NCBI RefSeq assembly: GCF_958450345.1
Contig: NC_088781.1
Location: forward strand, 46,301,357 to 46,365,356
DNA: 64,000 nucleotides
Reading direction: 5' to 3'
DNA from: Calliphora vicina
Lineage: Eukaryota; Arthropoda; Insecta; Diptera; Calliphoridae
The notes under the pieces were generated by a model. That model made no database searches and was not told where the DNA came from. It saw only the letters and a list, made by a program, of their open reading frames with translations. Of this stretch, positions 12,501 through 27,500 are shown one piece after another. Made by a program: the position numbers and the translations under genes. Each line of letters starts with the position of its first letter. The stretch's first letter is position 1.

Positions 12501-15500
12501 CATAAAAAATAGGATGTATCAAACATTTTCAAACTTTTTTTCATTTAAGGCATTTGATGTAATAATATATAGGCTTTTCAAAAAGTACAAATTGCGTATA
12601 CATCTTTTTTTTAGAAATTTTTTCCATAATTTAAAAAGAAAAAATTTCAGTTACTTTATCAATAATTGGGAAATTTAGCACAATTCTTACTATGATATTA
12701 ATTTTGTATGCCCGTATAACTCTTGAAAAATTTGCAGGTGCCCGTGCATCAAGACTAAACTGGCAGCTCTCTTTATTTAATAAAGCAAGTTGTTTTTATT
12801 TTGTTTTTGTTGGAGTTTTGTTTAAGCTTTGATATTTTTACAAATAAAGCTTGAGTGTCTGTAATTCTCATTCACTCTATGGCTTGATTTGTATAATATC
12901 TCTAGATTTTCTAAAGGCTTTTTAGAAAAGGTTTCCTGATGATCTAAGCAACCAGTGAAATGCGCATAGGAACTAGTTTATCCCCCAAACTATAAATGTC
13001 AGTGAATTTATCAATGATTGGGAAATTTAGCACAATTCTTACTATGAGGAAAAAAAAATAGTTTTTTTTCTCAAAATGCATATTGTTGCCAATTGTCTAC
13101 ATTCCAGTTCAGTTAGACGAATATAATCTTAATACTAATTCAGATTTTCCTTCAGCAAAATCAAATGGAGTGCAACAAGTCCGATTTTAATGGAATTTAC
13201 CACAACATATGGGCAATTCCATATCAACGTACATGACATTTGTACGCCTATAGAGTGGAATAGATTTTGCAAAGAAATGAGTATCTGAAAAATAATTAGG
13301 TCCTTATGTTCCATTCAGAGGGTACTATATTTTAAAATAATAAAAAGTTCTTTCGAAATATTGTTGTCCATAATATTGAGCGAAATAAGGGTATATCGTA
13401 CGTGACATAAAACGGAGGTACATGTAGAAATATGCGAAAATATTCGAATCGTGAGAGGCGTTTTGTTTTCTTTTAATTTCATACATTAAACGACATATTT
13501 TTCCTTTACAATCCATCATATTTAAATAAAAACAATCTTTGGATGATTTTATAATAAATAAAATTTAATATCGTACGTGACATACCGTTAGTAAACAATT
13601 TGACAGTTTCAAAGTTATGGGCAAGTATGTGTATATAATTTTAACAAATTTTTCAAATCGTGATATTTTTGAAATGGAATGGAATGTGGTAAATTTCATT
13701 AAAATCGGAAATGGTAAATACGAGCGGACAGCAGCTTTCACATGGATCCTCCCAATAGATAATTGATAGCTAGGTTTTTTGTAGTGCTCGACGAGGACAA
13801 ACGGAACACAGACGAAGAAATATGATAATTTTAAAATTTAACATACACAAGGTGTCCTACTTTTGAGACCCCTGGCCGCGCCATTGCTGGGCCCTCGGAA
13901 CTCGACAACACCTCTTCTTTGCGCGTATGAAATTTAATTTCATATTGACTAACCGTTTGGAAATTACACATTTATTTTCTATACCAATGTGCATCGTTTA
14001 ATTTCTTAATTTTAATTCGACTGCGTAAGAATTCATGAAGTTCGTTAATACTAAATTCTAAATAGCCAGGTAATCTTAGCTCAGTTCCGAATACATTTTT
14101 TGAAGGTGTCCTTTTGGTGTGCACTGACCACTTTTCATAAATATTCCTTCAGAGTCCTTTTAAATATGTCTACCATACCATGAAGCGGATTTGCTTAAAT
14201 AATCCATAACGATCGTAACGATTTCCGTCATCATTGACGGGAAAGTACACATATTACTGATTGCTACATCCATATTACTGATTGCTCTGTAACTTTATGG
14301 TATCATTTATATACACAGCGCCATCTTCTGATTTAACGAAAAAAACTAGAATGTTATATTTCCATAATGATCACCTAGAGCTTTTAATAACTTTAATGTT
14401 AATTTTAGAAGCTTTAACAGTTATTGTCATAATTATATACAATGTTAAAAAAGGCGTGTTATAAACATTGTTGACAAGTAGAAGTTTCTACTGATGGAAA
14501 TGTTTATAAACAAGATGAATGTTGCAAGCAGGCGTTTCTGACCTGTCTTATCAAGTTACGCAGCAAGCCCTTCAATTATTGTAATGCTTTAATATTTTTA
14601 TCGAAATAATTTTGTATATCCGCAGTTTATAGAGAAATGTAGAGAAAAATGCTACCGATTCCTGGGAATCAAAAAAGGTTTGGAAATTAAAACCCCTAAC
14701 CACAATACATCAAAATTGTATAGAGGTTTAAAAAGTCTCTAATTTGTTGACCTGTGTAATTCTAATAATTTTTCTGATGCTCCCTAATTGAGTGCTCGTG
14801 TGCAACTCATTCAGGTAATGTTCACACCATAAGGAAAATGTATCTGATTTTTAGTTGTTGTTATTTCTGTCATTTCATTTTCATTCTGATATGTTTTAGC
14901 ACTGTGTGTGTATGTGCAGTTGTTGCTGCTACTGCTGCTGTAGAGTAATTAAAATATTGTCATGCAGAAGTACTAGAAGAAAAATCACGTTTTTAGCTTA
15001 AGTATACAAGAGTAAATGTAATTGTTTTAATTCCGTTATGTGCTCTTTTTTTTGTTTTTCTTGCTTGGTGTGTTGGAGAGTAAGTGAATGTTATGTGCTC
15101 TTCATCTTGAGTTGGTGCTTCTTCCTTTGTTTTACGTTTTTTGTTGTTATTGTTATTTTTTTTTTTGCTACAGGGATGTAGTTGTCATAAGGGTTTTTTA
15201 GTTTTAAAAATCAAGGTCGAGTAACGGAAACAAAAGTTGAGTGTATGTGTGTGTTTTTTATTTTTTTGGAAAAACAATGTATATTCATATGATTGTAAAG
15301 TATACATACGTGAGAATGTCATGATTAAAGTTGTAATTAAAGTTAGGTATGTATTCAAATGTTATTAAATTTAAGCAAGAATTTGATATAATAATGTACA
15401 TATATGAGAAGTTTTAACATAGTAGGAATGAATTAAGCAAATTAAATAAGTACAGCGAGTATGTTGTAGAAAAATATTAAAATTTGTTTTAAAATTATAA

Positions 15501-18500
15501 TAAAACATTTCAGTTTAAAAGATTTTAATTAAAAATTAAAGTAGATCATTAGATCAATGTAAACTTTAAACGGTTTTGTAAAATTAGTTTGAGTTTTTAT
15601 TTTAGACTTCCTGAAATGTGACCACTTTCATTACACTGCACAGTGGGGCAGAATCGAAATTTTTTGGATATAAATCTGGCATTTCTAAACGGCTGGTCCG
15701 ATCGCGATAAAATTTGAGTTGGATGTAGCCAAGGAGTATTCGAGTTTAAGTTATTAAAATGGGCCCTACAATTATTCCAGGGGCGGCGCTATGGGGGCTC
15801 AAAGTAGGGTACCTTCGACATGTAAAATTTGTAAACACGTGCCATTTTTTATATTTTTGGAAAGCGCTCGGCTAGATCTTGAAAAAAGATGCTTGCGTGT
15901 GCTATTTATCTCTTATAATTTCCTAGCTTTTTTAAAAATATAGGGCGCACTTTTGGACCGAATGGACTCCAATTTTTTTTTGTTAGTTAGACAACTAAAT
16001 TACCAGCAACATACAAAAGATTTCAGAGCAATGTCAATTACGAATCCAAAAATAACAGATTTTCAATTTAAAAATTCCAAAAATATTATATTTTTGCTGT
16101 TTTTTGGACAAAAAGGTGACATAACTCTTTTTTTTATTAAAAAACAACTTTCTTTAAGAACATATAACAATTTTATGTTTTTCTATAAAGTTTCTTTGCG
16201 GAGAACATTTTTGTATAAAAAACATGTCCTATTTTTGGAACATGTCGGCCCTACGCCCTTTGGAAATTGACCTATTTTTTATCAAAATTTCAACTTTGGG
16301 CCACATGTTCTAAAATCCCAAAGCTGGGATCAGAAAACGGAAAGCAGTTTTGGAAACCCTGATGGTTTCCCTATTTATCCCTAAAGTATTTTCCCAGCCC
16401 CGAAGGAAATGTGGACCCTATAGACAAAATTGTAAAAAATAGCATTTTTGGGATTTTTGCTCCAATTTTTAGGAATTGCGGGATTCCCTTTGACCTTTTG
16501 ACAAGTTTTTTTTTCAACTTGTTATTTAGAATGAGAAACTTAAAAAACGCTGAAAATTTCATTGAGTTTCTTTAATAAATAAAGATTTTATTACATATTA
16601 CATATTCATTGAGTTTCTAAAACTAAAATTTATATCAAAATTTTAATAGGATTGCAAATATTAGGAACAATTTGATCCATATTTTTTCCGAGCTATATTT
16701 TTATACCCTACACCACCATAGTGGGGAGGGTATTATGCGTTTGTGCAGATGTTTGTAACGCCCAAAAATATTAGTTTAACACCCACCTTAAAGTATACCG
16801 ATCGACTTAGAATCACTTTCTGAGTCGATTAAACGATGTCCGTCCGTCCGTCCGTTCGTCTGGTTGGCCGGCTGGCTGGCTGTCCATGTAAACCTTGTGC
16901 GCAGAGTACAGGTCGCAATTTTGAAGATATTTCGATCAAATTTGGTACATATTACTTTTTCGGCCCAAGGACGAAGCCTATTGAAACTGGCTGAAATCGG
17001 TCCATTATTTCACCTAGCCCCCATACAAATGTCCCCTCGAAATTGGACTTTATCGGTCATAAAAGTTTAATTTATCTATGTATCTACACAAATTTCGCTC
17101 CAAATAAGTTTTATATATACAAAATTCATGTCACCAAATTTTGTTACGATCGGTCCATAATTAGTCATAGCTCCCACATAGACCCGCTTCCAAAAATCAC
17201 TTTAACGTGCATAAATCGCTTAAAAATGTTGGTATACACACAAAATTCAACATAGTTAACTTTAATATAGACATACATAACACGACCTAATTTTATGGTG
17301 ATCGGTCCATAATTGGTCATAGCTCCCATAAAAGCCCACTTCCGAAAATCACTCAAAAATATAAATTATTGATATTTTAAAAGAAAAATATTTTTACTCA
17401 TTTACTTGGTGTAGGGTATTATATGGTCGGGCTTGACCGACCATACTTTCTTACTTGTTTTGTCTAGATAAGTTAATTTTTGGTCTTACAAAAAAAATTT
17501 CAAGTCAATATCTCAATTAGATTCAAAAATATGTCACTTTAAAACTCCGTCCTTCAAAAATATTGCACTTTTTCATGTTGAGTAGATCATTTTTTGTAGC
17601 CTAAACTTATAGTCCAGCTGGTCTGAGTTTTTTTTTACAGTGGGTCAAAGTTTTAATTTTTTGATCGGAGGAAACATTTTACTAAATGAAAATAGTCTTG
17701 TAAGTTAATGTCTGAGAGAATTCTTATTGTCAGAGTTATATAATGGAATTTTATGGGAAGCATTTTTGTGGAAGATCTTATAGGGTCGCTATTGCTGTTG
17801 GACAGTATTCTTATTATTTGTTTAATAATATTGAATAACAGTTGACCCCTGATTTAAAAACTATCTTACCACATCCTTTTTCTGAAATATTTCACTTTAA
17901 TTTAAACTCACATACATACATACTTATTCGCATTATACAAAATGAAAACACATAATAATACTTACACTTTCACTAATGTAACTGCCTCCAATGCTGTATA
18001 AAAATAGTTGCGTCAATGCCGCAATACTATAAAAGATATAAATTAACAGACCCAACGAAGCAGAATTCTATAACGGTGTAACAACCAGTCCATAGTTGTA
18101 ATACAAAATGAAAATTGCAGAAAAAAGAAGAGAGCAGAAAAAAAGTAGAGAAAAATTAAAAAAAAACGTTGTTATTCTTGATGCCGACTTGTTTCGTTGT
18201 TTAGATAATGTTATAATATTAATTTTTCTTATTGTTTTTGTTGTTGCTTATACTTATGCTTGTATTATATTTTTATTATATTTTATTGTTTTATTTGCAA
18301 GTCCGTGATAGTATCTACAACCGCACGTATATCGCACATAAACACCATTTCTACATGGAAACAAAATAAAAAATTAAACAAAATTTACTAATTACACTAA
18401 ACTTCACCAAAAATATTATAGGAATTCTGTTTTATTGCAGTCCCTACAGATAGGAAATACTTACAGTTTTTCCTACGTACAGTGGTTTAGAAGCTTTCTA

Positions 18501-21500
18501 TGTAGGAAACAATTCGAAATTTCTACCTAAGGACTGAGATCGAAGAAACCTTAACACACGTTTTTCATTAAAACTTTTAACACAAGTATTATTTGATTTT
18601 TTTTTGAGTTACCTTTGTTATGTTATTATTTTTAATGTCAATTATGTTCATTTGTTGTTAATCTGATTAAAATGAGTGACGAGAAAAAAGTGCGTACTAA
18701 AATTATTAAATATTTTCTACAAAACCCAACTTGATCCCACAAAAAGTTGGCCAAACAAATCAAAAGTCTACCGTCAAACTGATTCCAATGTTATTAAAGA
18801 GTATCGGGAGAACTTTTCCGTTGATAGAAAACCTGGTTAATTTAGAATGTTTCTAAAACCAATAAATAGAAAGCATTCAAAACATCCGGTTAGCTCAGTA
18901 CTATGACTATTTGGTAGGAAAAGTTCCTGACAGGAACTCTGCTATAAATATAGAGGCCAAGGACAGAGCACGGAAATTAAAGTCAAGTTTTATAAAAAAA
19001 AAACTATACCTGCTGCGTAATGGATTTTTCTGGATATTTTTTCGCAGCTTCCGGCTGAATATTTTTATGTTGCTGATGCTCAAGGAAATGTTGTAGAAAA
19101 GTTTAGAACCCAAAAGCAGAAAGACTTCTTAACATAAATTTTGGCCACGCAAGGTCTTGAGTGGTACAAGAACAATAATGTGATATTTGTACCAATGTCT
19201 TGAGCTAAGGCCAGTAGAGAGATATTGGGCTCATGTTAAATGAGAATTGAAGGTAGATTTTAAACGGAGATGGACTAGGTGTTCGAACAAAGTGACAGAA
19301 CCTATAAAAACCTTAATGGAAGGGTTTCTGGAAAAGGTTAATAAATGCATCTCTATTGATTAGAACTATAAAAATAATATTTTTTGTAAATTGTTATAAT
19401 AATTTCAATCAAATAAAAAAAATCAAAACTGTAAGTTTAGTGGTTTCATTTTTATTAACATATATGTATGTATGTATGTTAAGATTTTTTTAATCTCAGT
19501 CCTTATAAACCAAGTTTCAAAAAATTTGCGACGGGTAACGTCCGATGCCTTTTCGAAAATGTATGTTTCCTCCCTAAATTGGTTAGTTTTGCAGTATTTT
19601 TATACCCTTCACCATGGGTCTAAATCGGAAAAAATATTTTTTAACCCGATTTTTTTTTTAAGAAAAACAATTTTTTTTTTTTGTACATTTTTTTTTCACT
19701 AAGTTTAAAAAATATATATATTTTGTATGTAGGACACATTTATTTTCTGTGATCAAATTTGATTCACGAAATCGAAATCATACAACATTTATTTGAAAGA
19801 TAAAAAATTATTCAGAAATGGTGTAATTTACTACATCTTCCACTGTGCAATAGTAAAAATTACATGAATTTTCCCTGCCAGCATTTTGCAGGAAAATCTT
19901 TGTGACAAACGATGATTTTAGTGAATTTTGCAACAACAAAATACATTGGTATCGTATACTGATCTGCCGTTTGTTACTTATTCATTACTACCAGAAGTTT
20001 CTAGAATAAAAGAAACAGTTATACAAAAGCAAAAAACACTCATGCACAATATTTCACTTCTTTTTTGAACAAACACAAACTACGAAGCAATTTGGTTGTG
20101 TACAGGTACACCCAGAGTCTCTGGCGAGAATAGAACCCGCAACCGTCAGATTGATAGTCGAGCACCCTATCGTCTAGTCTATCGGGCACCCTTAAATGTA
20201 ACTTTCTCGTTACATTTTACCAGATGCTATTACTAGATGATATTTAGTTGATATTACGAGAGCAAGCCTTTAATGTTCCTCAGTGTAGCGGTTGCTATAG
20301 TTTTTTTTATAATTTCTTTTTTTTTAAATTTTTTGGCGCTCTTTTTATATAGAATTGGTATCTCCGATTCCGAAAAAAATCTTTAAAAGATCAATATAAA
20401 CTTTTTTTCAAGTTACAGTAGGGTCTAGATATATCAAAATCAATAATAAATAAAGAAATATTTCTAAAAATTCCATTCCGTAAAAATTAAAATAAAAAGT
20501 ATTTCGGCGGGTGCTGGCGGCTACAATTTTTGTTATAAAGACATTCCCCAGAAGTTTCTTTAAATGATGTATATAGTCATTGGACGGGCTTCGACGGTAT
20601 TTTTTTTGGCAAGCTATATAACATACTTAGAAAAAAAAATATCAGTATATTTGAGAACCAAGTTTAAAGGACTATAACAGGAAAATGGAGAGGCCCATAA
20701 ATATAAGATATACATTTAATAAAAGCCAATATCAATGTTTATCTATGTTTTGAAGTATGAATTTCTATATGGTAAAACCATTGAGATATATCTAATTTAG
20801 TAAAGCAGTAAAATATTAAAAAAAAATTAACGAAAATATGATTCAAAATTTGTTGAACTTCTGGCGCTTCTGTCGAGAATACGAAATGTCCAATTGAAAA
20901 CCCCATTTGTATTGGAGGAGAGCAGATTGTCAGCTTCCGAAAAAACTTAGTTTTTCCCAATTCTGAAGATACCGATTTTCATAATTTTATCCACCTAGAT
21001 TTTAATTTGGAACCACAGTGCGTTAAAAAGTATTTGTGTAGTTTTACTAAAAATAGGTTAAAGCTTTTCTAAAGTTAAGAACAGTGAAATATGTTAACAT
21101 TGTTATTTAATTTAGTGAATTTGTTTGTTTATGTATTTGTTATGGAATTTTGATTTATAAGTAAATGATAGCGGTACTAATAACACAGTGCATCTGTGAA
21201 AAAAACACACACGGCCTTGACAGTATAAGTCCGATTCTACTACCAAAGGGGAGTAAAACTCTATACCAAAAATTCTGAAAATCAGTGGGCCCTCAAAAAG
21301 AGGTGTCATCAGTTTTTGGCAGAGACCAAAAATAACTGTTATTAAATTTTTTTAGACTGAAAAGGTTAGGCATAAATCAATGAATAATTTTTAAGTTTTC
21401 AAATAAGAGTTATTCATAATAAATATTTTTTTTCGTTGCTCATAACTTTTATTTTCGATTTATATTTTTTTACGTTGCCTAATAAGTGTTATTCATAATA

Positions 21501-24500
21501 TATATTTTTTTACGTTGCTCATAACTTTTTTTTCTTCAATTTGTATGTTTTTAAGTTGCCTAATAAGAGTTATTCTAAAGAATATATTTTTTTCGTTGCT
21601 CATAACTCAAAAGAAGTTTCTTTCGCCACCTTGATTGCATTTTATTTGTACATACATTGAATTTAAAGTCGCAAAAAATAAGCTTGGTATGAGATTGATG
21701 TTTTTTATTGTGTGTTTTTTAATTATGAAGAATTTTGTTTCACAATCAATGTTTTAGCAAACGCATTGTCCGCCAAGTTGCACCTTTTCTCAGTCAACAA
21801 AATACGGAAAGCAAAAAATGCTCTATCAACAGAAAGCCGTTTAGCCGGCAGTGCATAGACAATATGAACCAATTTATTTAAAAAAATTTTTTCTCTTCCT
21901 AATATTGCAACAAATCGGCTTCTACGTCCAGTCTCATAGGTTTAAAGCTCTCTATTTCATCTATAGCTGCTAATAACTCTCGCGATGTATTGCCTTTGTC
22001 ATCTTCTGAAGATAAATCTTCTTCAAGTTCTCTAATTGATGTTCCGAACAACGATGACGTATTTAGATTCGTCGATTCGTCAATCAGAAAATCGGATATT
22101 GGTTGAAGTGGAGATACTTCAGGTGAAGTTAAATCGAAAATAAAAGCTATGAGTAACGAAAAATAATATTTATTATAAATAACTCTTATTAGGAACGTAA
22201 AAAAATATAAATCGAAAATAAAAGTTATAAGTAACGTAAAAAAATATTTATTATGAATAACACTTATTGAAAAGCAAAACTTATTTTCACTGAGAATAAC
22301 TATTATTTAAAGAAACAAAAATTTATTTCTACAATATAACAGTTATGCTAATTTTTTTTAGATATTTCTTATAACAGTTATGTCTCTGGTTTTTGGCCAA
22401 CAGCTAAAACCTTTGGTATTAGAATCGGACATATAGTGTCATGATTGTTTTTCCAAAAGTCTTCATTTGTTGCACAGTGTTATAGGAAAGTTTATTGTAT
22501 TGTAAACATGCGAAATTTTCAACATTTATTTAAAGTATTGCCCATTGTTAGCTATGATCTTTTACCATTCTTCCGGCAACATATGGTTTTGGAGCCAAAG
22601 GAACTGCTTATGAGGACAAGAACGAATCTCAGTTCTGAAGAGAAGCGTATCCCAGAGCGTTTTTCATCGATTCGTCTGGTTGGCCGGGATTCACTTACGA
22701 TCTCTTACGCTTCGGGCTATCGTAATGGATCCATTTTTCATCCCAAGTAATTGTACAGTGCAAAAATGCTTTTCTTTTATGCCGTTCAATCATCATTTCG
22801 GACATGCAAAATCATATTTCAAGGTATCTCGGCTTCAATTCTTATGATACCGAATTTCTCTGCTTTTGGATGAATCCTGGAGCTCGCAAATGTTTTGATA
22901 TTGTTGCTTGAGTAGTTCTCGCCCGCTACCAATGATTTTGTAAGCTCTTGTTGAGTTTGACAACAATCTTCATGGATTAGTTCCTCTAATTCTCTAATTC
23001 TTGGTCTTCAAACTTTTTTGGCTGGCCTGGGCGATCTTTGTCTTCCGTGTCAAAATCATCACTTCTAAACCGAACAAACCATCTCTCTTACATTGAAACG
23101 GATATAAGACATTCACCATAAGCTTTGGTGAGCTATAGATGTGCTTCAGCGGCACTTTTTTTTGCCAAATTGAAGAAGTTATCACAAAATTCGACATTTT
23201 CGAAGCAAAGAAAAAAACTTTGTTGTTTACACTATAATATTGAATAACTAAGTGAGAATAAATTACAGATATGTAGCCTTCAAACTGACATAAAAGTTAT
23301 TAAAACAAAAGCCGCATTCAAAGGATACGCCATCTATTGCAAATCCCAAATTTTTAAGTCATTCACACAATAATTTGAGTGGAAAATCTGTTCCTCGGAA
23401 CCATGTTTTCGTAACTTCCAGAAGTAACATATAGGTTGCTTTTAGAAGACACTTTTTCGACTCTACCAGATGTGAAATAATTCCCATGTCGACACGTTTT
23501 TAAAACACGTCCAGAGGGGTCGTATTCGTTACTTCAAGAAGTCACTAAAAAGTATACATGTATGACTGTAGTTGCACAATTTTTCTTCTATCAGAAGACG
23601 ATTTCAACCGCGATGGAGTTAAGCATTATAAAGTAACGTGGAAGAAACTTCTACGATAGCAAATGTTGTCAGGGTTATTACGTGTGCATGGGTATTTGTG
23701 TTTGCATTTGTTTGTAAATGTAAGAGTGTGACCATGTTGGTATTTGTGTTTCCTTCATAAAAATTAGGTTAAAAAAAAGAACCGAGAGGACAAACCAACA
23801 AGTGCGCAGAGAAAGTGAAATAAAACATAATAAAAGTAATCAAATACTACGAAAGTACATTCGTTATTTTTTCTGCGTGTCTTTTTTTTAATATTATTTC
23901 TTGTTTTTTTTTAGTTTTATTTTATTCGCTTATTGTCAGTTGGGAGTATGAAGGTGATACTAATTTAAAAATAACATTAAAGGTAAAATTATAATGCAGA
24001 AATAAAGAAAAGAATTTGGTTTTTTCCAACAAAAGATACGGTAATAAAAATTATAGTCTGCCATTAAAGGTGAACAAAAAGAAATAAATAAAGAATTACC
24101 GAGAAAAGCAGCAAGTAGAATTATAAGTGAATTATTATTTTTAATCTCTTAATTGTTATCTTTTAATTTAAATTGAGTATTGCAAAATAAATAAATGAAT
24201 AAATACAAACAAAAAATAACAATAGCAGTCTTAAAAGGGAATTTTTGAAATTTTCGGTTTTATTTAGAGCAGCTAATGAAGTGAATAATTGAGATATACG
24301 GCTTATTTAGCTTATTTAATGGCATTTTTTTATTTATTTATGTGGGGTCATGCATATTTTATTTATTTTGTTTTTGGATAACTTTTACTTTCTTTCATTT
24401 AAAGTAAATAAAAAATGAAGTAAATTTTATCGACTCTTAATTGTTTGGAAAGGTGGTGTAAAGGTTTGTGGTTAGGTTTTTCTTCCAGGAATTTCTTTTT

Positions 24501-27500
24501 TGGGTTGTTTAGTTTATTTAGGATAATATAGAAACCCACCTGTTTTTTTAAGGAAGAAAATTTTAGAAGGTTGTTTTCAAATTAAATCATGCAGAGATTA
24601 TGAATATTTACAAAACACTTTATCATTTTTGCTGGATTTTTGTTAGCAAGCATAATTTTTTCTTGAATTCGGATAAGGGTTTAAAAACTTTACTACCGGT
24701 ATTTTGTAAATACATACTTATGTATTAGATTAACTTTGTTTTGGGTAAATTATAATTTGTCAGCATATTTTGATATTTTATGAGTATAATGAACTAGTGA
24801 TGGTGATTTTTATTGCTACACCTATCGTTGTAAAATAAAAAAATATAAAAGAGTTTTATAAAAAATTAAATGAATACAATTAGTTAATATCGGGATTTAT
24901 TGTTCTTTTGACATTGAAAATATACAAAATACTTTTCTTAAGACGTTCGGTTCGCTATAATTTAAATTTTCGATATAGCCTATTTTTAGTTAAACCACTT
25001 CCTGCTCTTTCAGCATCTATGATGATATTAAAAAAATGATCTCAACACCACATTTAAAAGTTATTTTTCAACGTAAAAATAAAAGTTCGCATGAAACACT
25101 TAAAAAAGGAGTTTTAAATAGCCGTCATAAAAAAACTCATTTGAGGACTTTTATTTTTTCCGTCATAAAATAAAAGTTATTTGAAGAGTTTTATTTTTCC
25201 CGTCAGAAAATAAAACTCTTTTCTTTTAATTTCCACTTTTTTCAGTATCTTTCTTTATTGAGTCTATCTGTTATAATGTTTTGTAGTAATTTATTTGTTT
25301 AAGAAAAAGAAGAACAACAACAATTTGATAATAGGAATCAAGCAATAACAAATTAAAATCCCACTTGATTTTATTTTAATGAAAAATTATTCAATTGCAA
25401 GGAGCTTTACAAATTGCAATGATCTAACCAGTGGCAAGCTTTAGGTGTCAACTTACATAAAATGAGTTTAATTTTCTGACGGGAAAAATAAAACTCTTCA
25501 AATGACATTTATTTTATGACGGAAAAATAAAAGTCATCAAACGTGTTTTATTTCTGACGCAAAAAATAAAAGTCCTCAAATGAGTTTTTTTTTATGACGG
25601 CTATTTAAAATTTTTTTTTTAAGAGTTTCATGCGAACTTTTATTTTTACGTTGAAAAATAACTGTTTCAGATAGATTTTTATTTTTAAAGTCACAAAATA
25701 ACTGTTATAAAATAAATTTTTTAATATTTCTTATAACTGTTTCGGTCCCTGCTTTTTTTTGCTCTGTTAACAAGAGCCCTATATCTCGAAATAAGGATTG
25801 ACTTTGTATGGGAGGTGTCTCGCCCACTACTACAATTCAGATCTTCTCAGCTAAACTCCGTACAGTAATAAGAAATTGATTCATTTAAAGTTTAAATACT
25901 TTACAATTATAGTTCTCCAGATATTCGAAATTCAGTAGTTACCATAGAAAGCTGCCATGCCCACTAATTCAATCCCGGCCATTTCCAGCTAAACTATGTA
26001 TCAATTTTGTATAGAAATTGTTTGCTATAGATAACTTTTTTATATAAATTTAAGTTATCGATAAATGTTCTATAAAAAACTAAAGATATCGATAAATTAT
26101 CTGTAGAAAATTTAAGTTATCGATCAATTTTCTCTAGAAAATAAAATTTATCGGTAAATTTTTTAAAGAAAATTAATGTTATCGATCGATTTTTTATAAA
26201 AAATTTAAGTTATCGGTCAATTTAATATTCGTGTGATGACAACAGTTGATTTCTTTAGAATTTATGAACCAAAATGTGGTTCAATTAAGAATTCATACAA
26301 AAAATCTATCAAACTTAATGACTGTAAAATGTTTCAAATGTTTAAAAAATGTAAATGGCAAAAAATTGGTAACTGACATTTCTGAAATTATTAAGGATGA
26401 TCCAAATTGATTTAGTAACCATCTTGTTTAAATATAATATGAGCAACAGGTCGTCAAAACTGAACTTATCTAACTAACACTTCGGAAATGATTTCAGCTG
26501 CTATATATCAATAAATATGAAGCTACTTTTTGTAAAATAGACCGTAAAAGATTTCAGCGTTTCTCATTTATTGTTTTTAGGATGAATTAAAAAAAAGTAA
26601 GGGACAAAATTGGGATTTTGAATTTTGAAATAGACATTTATTGGGAATTTCCATTTTTAGACTGGGGACTTGAAGTAAAATTTGTCTGACAACACTGATG
26701 TATATTGCTAAATATTCCCCTATAAATGAGGTCAATTAAAAAAAAGCATTGCACTTCACTTAGTGCTTATATGTAAAATTTTCTTAACTAAATGAGAATT
26801 ATATTGAATGTCTGTTATGGCAGCTAAAAGTTTAACATAATAAGCTTATTTAAATATTACATATTTTAATGAGTTGGAAGTTGAATACACTCTTGAATAT
26901 AATAAATAAATTAATACTTTCTTTTATCAGATTATAAGCAACTTCTTAGTAATGTAGATGGAATCTCCTTAGCAAGTTTTTGCTGGAAATCTATTAACTA
27001 ACATCAGTATATTAAATTACTTTAATGGACTAAAATCCAATTATAATGAAATTAGCCATTACCTAAATAAGTAAGTAATAAAAAAACTTAACTTTTAAAT
27101 TCAAGTGACTGTTAAACATTCTTAAAACTTTTGCACATTTATTTTCTTTTCACTTTTACTACTTATTAAATTTCAATAAGAATTGCTATAAATAGTATTA
27201 TTTTCTTTGCTAACTAACACTAACTATGACCATTTATTTTGTCAACTTTTAAGAATATTTTACAATAATCTTTTAAAACACTAAATTGATTCGATGAAAG
27301 TAAGTATATACTTTAATGAAATTAAATTCCTTCATTCAGCACCATTAACATTTGTCTAGTTCTCTCAATGTCAGTTTGACAATAAAATATTGATTGTAAA
27401 AGATACTTCTTGTCATGGCGAATGAACACTTAAACTCGTATAATTTTCTGTGTTTTTTTTTTGTTTGTTACACGTTTTCTCTAAAAGAAATTATATTGCA

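Larger units (their letters stand above)
21219..22440. mobile_element. Terminal-inverted-repeat element, host of a nested hAT
   Basis: Left end gacagtataagtccgattct followed by accaaagg; right end is the near complement (cctttgg, then agaatcggacatatagtgtc). The sequence between is almost entirely the hAT element at 21320-22388. Superfamily not determined; I could not find its own target duplication. Confidence 0.6.

Noticed and set aside
15953..16270. 105-codon plus-strand open frame
   Set aside because: Lies in the 1.2-kb repeat; the other copy (58690-59880) has stops in the matching frame and it resembles no protein family.
20110..20195. A true tRNA gene
   Set aside because: The anticodon stem does not pair and the acceptor stem is not complementary.
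22445..22750. 101-codon plus-strand open frame
   Set aside because: Antisense to the decayed mariner transposase, with no independent similarity.
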